Origin: Aureimonas sp. AU4
GTDB taxonomy: Bacteria > Pseudomonadota > Alphaproteobacteria > Rhizobiales > Rhizobiaceae
Reading direction: 5' to 3'
Length of the DNA stretch: 64,000 nt
Assembly (NCBI RefSeq): GCF_001463765.1
Contig: NZ_BBWK01000030.1
Location: 29,366-93,365 of the forward strand
Of this stretch, positions 62,255-64,000 are shown piece after piece. The position numbers and the translations under genes were made by a program. How positions within the stretch are numbered: position 1 is the stretch's first letter; each line of letters starts with the position of its first letter. The notes beneath the pieces were generated by a model. It had not been told where the DNA came from and searched no databases. It saw only the letters and a list, made by a program, of their open reading frames with translations.

Positions 62255-62677
62255 TTATTTCGGGGCGTGCTCGCGCAGCCAGCCTTCGAGAAGCGCGATC
62301 TCGCGCTCCTGCGAGGCGACCACATCCTCGGACAGCTTGACGAGAACGGGGTCGCGCTCGCCGCTGGCGAGATAGGCGCGGGCCATCTCCACCGCGCTCT
62401 GGTGGTGCGGAATCATCATGCGGGCGTAGTCGACGCCGGCTTGGCCCGTCATGGGCATGGAGGCCATGGTCTCGTCCATGCGGCGCATGGCGTCCATGTA
62501 GGCCGCCGACGGGGAGCCGGCGGCCGGGGCCGTGGCGGCATGGCCGGAATGGGCCGGATCCCGCGCGGGCATGGTATGGCCGGAATGGTCCTGCGCGAGC
62601 GCGGGCGCGCTCGCCAGAAGAAGCGCCGCGCAGAGAAGCGCGGGTCCGCGCGCGCGGACGATGGAACGATCAAACAT
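62255..62677 (-). CDS. DUF305 exported protein
   Basis: 140 residues with a signal peptide (LLCAALLLASAPALAQ) and the DUF305 ferritin-like helical domain containing MMIPHHQSAVEMA. His/Met-rich segments DHSGHTMPARD and MDETMASMPM suggest metal binding, and relatives are often found with copper-resistance genes. A Cys/His-rich exported protein is encoded just upstream on the same strand, which fits a small periplasmic metal-handling pair. That role is inference. Confidence 0.85.
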   Translation of the reverse strand: MFDRSIVRARGPALLCAALLLASAPALAQDHSGHTMPARDPAHSGHAATAPAAGSPSAAYMDAMRRMDETMASMPMTGQAGVDYARMMIPHHQSAVEMARAYLASGERDPVLVKLSEDVVASQEREIALLEGWLREHAPK

Positions 62678-62753
62678 AGGACAGTCCTTGAAAAGGGCGC
62701 GCACCGCCGGTTGGGCGGGCGGTCCCATAGAAACGGGTGTGACGATCAGGGCG

Positions 62754-63104
62754 CTACGCCGCTCGCGGCGGAGGAAGCGGCAGGCGCGGCGTGAATTCGC
62801 GAAGCCCGTCGTCGACGGGCCGTGCGAAGCGGAAACCGGCGGAGAGCGGCGCTCCCGGATCGAGGGCGACGAGCGGAACGGCGGGCGCGCAATGGAAGGC
62901 GCAGCACTGGTCCGCATGACGAGGGCCGGGACGGGGCTCGTCGTGTCCGGCGCAGTCGGCCACGGCCGCCATCCGAGCCACCGGATGGGTCTTCCCGGGG
63001 GCCGCGCTCACCGGAGGCGCGAGCGCCAGAACGGCCAGAAGCAGAAGCAGGGCGCGTAGCCACCGCCCCTTCCCCGCCGTTCGCTTCGTCTTGCGCAATC
63101 CCAT
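62754..63104 (-). CDS. Cys/His-rich exported protein of unknown function
   Basis: 116 residues with a signal peptide (LRALLLLLAVLALAPPVSA). The mature part contains DCAGHDEPRPGPRHADQCC and FHCAP, a cluster of Cys and His able to bind metal. The C terminus is Pro/Arg-rich. No domain is recognised with certainty; it recalls small heavy-metal-associated periplasmic proteins. ATG 63104 gives a standard signal; longer in-frame starts do not. It lies 76 bases upstream of DUF305. Confidence 0.65.
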   Translation of the reverse strand: MGLRKTKRTAGKGRWLRALLLLLAVLALAPPVSAAPGKTHPVARMAAVADCAGHDEPRPGPRHADQCCAFHCAPAVPLVALDPGAPLSAGFRFARPVDDGLREFTPRLPLPPPRAA

Positions 63105-63208
63105 GGCGCCGCAGATCGGCCGCGCGGTCGGGTTTTCAAGGAGGCGTCGCGCTTGAGCCCGCGCGGCCGGCCTCCTACCTTGGCGCCGCCGACCCGAGGA
63201 GACCCGCG

Positions 63209-63874
63209 ATGAACGACGACGCGACGCCCACGCCCGACGATTCCAAGCTGACGCGCACCAAGGAGAACTGGGCGCGCGAGGGCCGCTTCCTGACGGGGCG
63301 GACCGCAAGGCCGCAATCCGAGCGCCTGCCGCCCGGCCAGCATCTGGTGACGAACTGGCCGGTGCTCGACCTCGGGCTGACGCCGGGCGTTCCGACCGAG
63401 CGCTGGCGCCTCGACATCAAGGGCGCGGTGGAACGGCCGCAAAGCTGGGACTTCGCCGCCTTCCGCGCGCAGCCCCAGACGAGCGAGACCACCGACATCC
63501 ACTGCGTGACCACGTGGTCGCGCTACGACAACCGCTGGGAGGGGCTGTCGACGCGCGACCTCCTGGCGATCGTGCAGCCGCGCGAGGACGCGGCCTTCGT
63601 CGTGCTCTCGTCCTACGACGGCTACACGACCAACCTCGCGCTGGAGGACTTCGCGGCCGAGGACGCGATCGTCGCCCACTCCTGGGAGGGCGCTCCGCTG
63701 ACGCGCGAGCACGGCGGGCCGATCCGCCTCGTCGTGCCCCACCTCTATTTCTGGAAGAGCGCCAAGTGGCTGCGCGAGATCGAGTTCCGCACGCGCGACC
63801 AGCCCGGCTTCTGGGAGGTCCGGGGCTACCACAATCGCGGCGACCCCTTCGCCGAGGAGCGCTACTCGGACTGA
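63209..63874 (+). CDS. Sulfite oxidase-fold molybdopterin oxidoreductase
   Basis: A 221-residue protein with the oxidoreductase molybdopterin-binding domain. The molybdenum-ligating Cys is in TDIHCVTTWSRYDNRW, and GPIRLVVPHLYFWKSAKW with the C-terminal RGYHNRGDPFAEERYS match the stand-alone sulfite oxidase-like family (YuiH/YedY relatives). No Tat signal, so probably cytoplasmic. GAGGAG lies 7 bases before the ATG. Substrate unknown. Confidence 0.88.
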   Translation: MNDDATPTPDDSKLTRTKENWAREGRFLTGRTARPQSERLPPGQHLVTNWPVLDLGLTPGVPTERWRLDIKGAVERPQSWDFAAFRAQPQTSETTDIHCVTTWSRYDNRWEGLSTRDLLAIVQPREDAAFVVLSSYDGYTTNLALEDFAAEDAIVAHSWEGAPLTREHGGPIRLVVPHLYFWKSAKWLREIEFRTRDQPGFWEVRGYHNRGDPFAEERYSD

Positions 63875-64000
63875 TCCGCGCCGTCGGCCGGCGCCCCGAG
63901 CGTCGGCATGCCGAAGCCGCCGGGCATGCCGGCAGGGGCCGCGGGCGCGGCCGGCACGAGCGCCACGGGCGCGGCGGGAGCGACCGGCGCAGCGGCCACC
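63862..64000 (-). CDS. Ala/Pro-rich protein, C-terminal fragment (partial)
   Basis: A minus-strand frame enters from the window edge and ends in TAG at 63862-63864, overlapping the end of the sulfite oxidase-fold gene by 13 bases. The 45 visible residues are Ala/Pro/Gly-rich with GMPGGFGMPTLGAP near the end. G/C dominates third positions, as in real genes here. The start lies outside the window and no function can be assigned. Confidence 0.4.
   Translation of the reverse strand, partial: VAAAPVAPAAPVALVPAAPAAPAGMPGGFGMPTLGAPADGADQSE

Overview
The window is GC-rich, densely packed DNA that reads as part of an alphaproteobacterial chromosome, most likely Hyphomicrobiales (rhizobial or Aurantimonadaceae-like). 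The reasons are the chvE-gguA-gguB sugar transporter with gguC, the choXWV choline transporter beside bet genes, the rpmH-rnpA-yidC block, and many FCD-type GntR regulators. The genus is an inference. No insertion sequence, prophage, CRISPR array or plasmid origin is visible.

Layout. 1-5106: an FbpABC/AfuABC-type ABC transporter (5' truncated) followed by an inositol-phosphatase-family enzyme. 5152-13944: a divergent catabolic locus with a DJ-1/PfpI protein, a CUT2-type sugar transporter and an FCD GntR regulator on the minus strand, and an iron-dependent alcohol dehydrogenase, an aldehyde dehydrogenase and an alpha/beta hydrolase on the plus strand. A 19-base inverted repeat lies between the two arms. 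14508-18373: a membrane-bound GMC dehydrogenase of three subunits (Tat-exported small subunit, FAD/Fe-S subunit, triheme cytochrome c). 18374-20142: mostly gene-poor DNA with one tRNA-Arg(ACG). 20330-24515: a sensor histidine kinase divergent from rpmH-rnpA-yidC. 24570-31848: choline to glycine betaine oxidation (betA and a betI-betB fusion) divergent from the choline importer choXWV.

32249-43780 is a complete oxidative aldose pathway with its transporter: ChvE-GguAB, galactose/arabinose 1-dehydrogenase, mutarotase, lactonase, sugar-acid dehydratase, DgoK, DgoA, and GguC/AraD1. 44009-45409 is a MATE exporter. 45423-56556 is an L-fucose-type oxidative cluster: mutarotase, dehydrogenase, fuconate dehydratase, keto-deoxy-fuconate dehydrogenase, diketo-acid hydrolase, CUT2 transporter, IclR and GntR regulators, and an extra zinc dehydrogenase. 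No dedicated lactonase is present in it. 56801-64000 holds a single-domain response regulator, an acyl-CoA ligase, small exported or basic proteins, a xylitol dehydrogenase-like enzyme, a PAP2 phosphatase, DUF305 and Cys/His-rich exported proteins, and a sulfite-oxidase-fold protein.

Taken together this is a region for scavenging plant-associated sugars and osmolytes. The most unusual object is the single 700-codon frame joining the BetI repressor to betaine aldehyde dehydrogenase BetB. Next are a GntR regulator with two DNA-binding domains, an rnpA gene with no ordinary start codon at the expected place, and a transporter-phosphatase operon suggesting phosphorylated sugars rather than iron.
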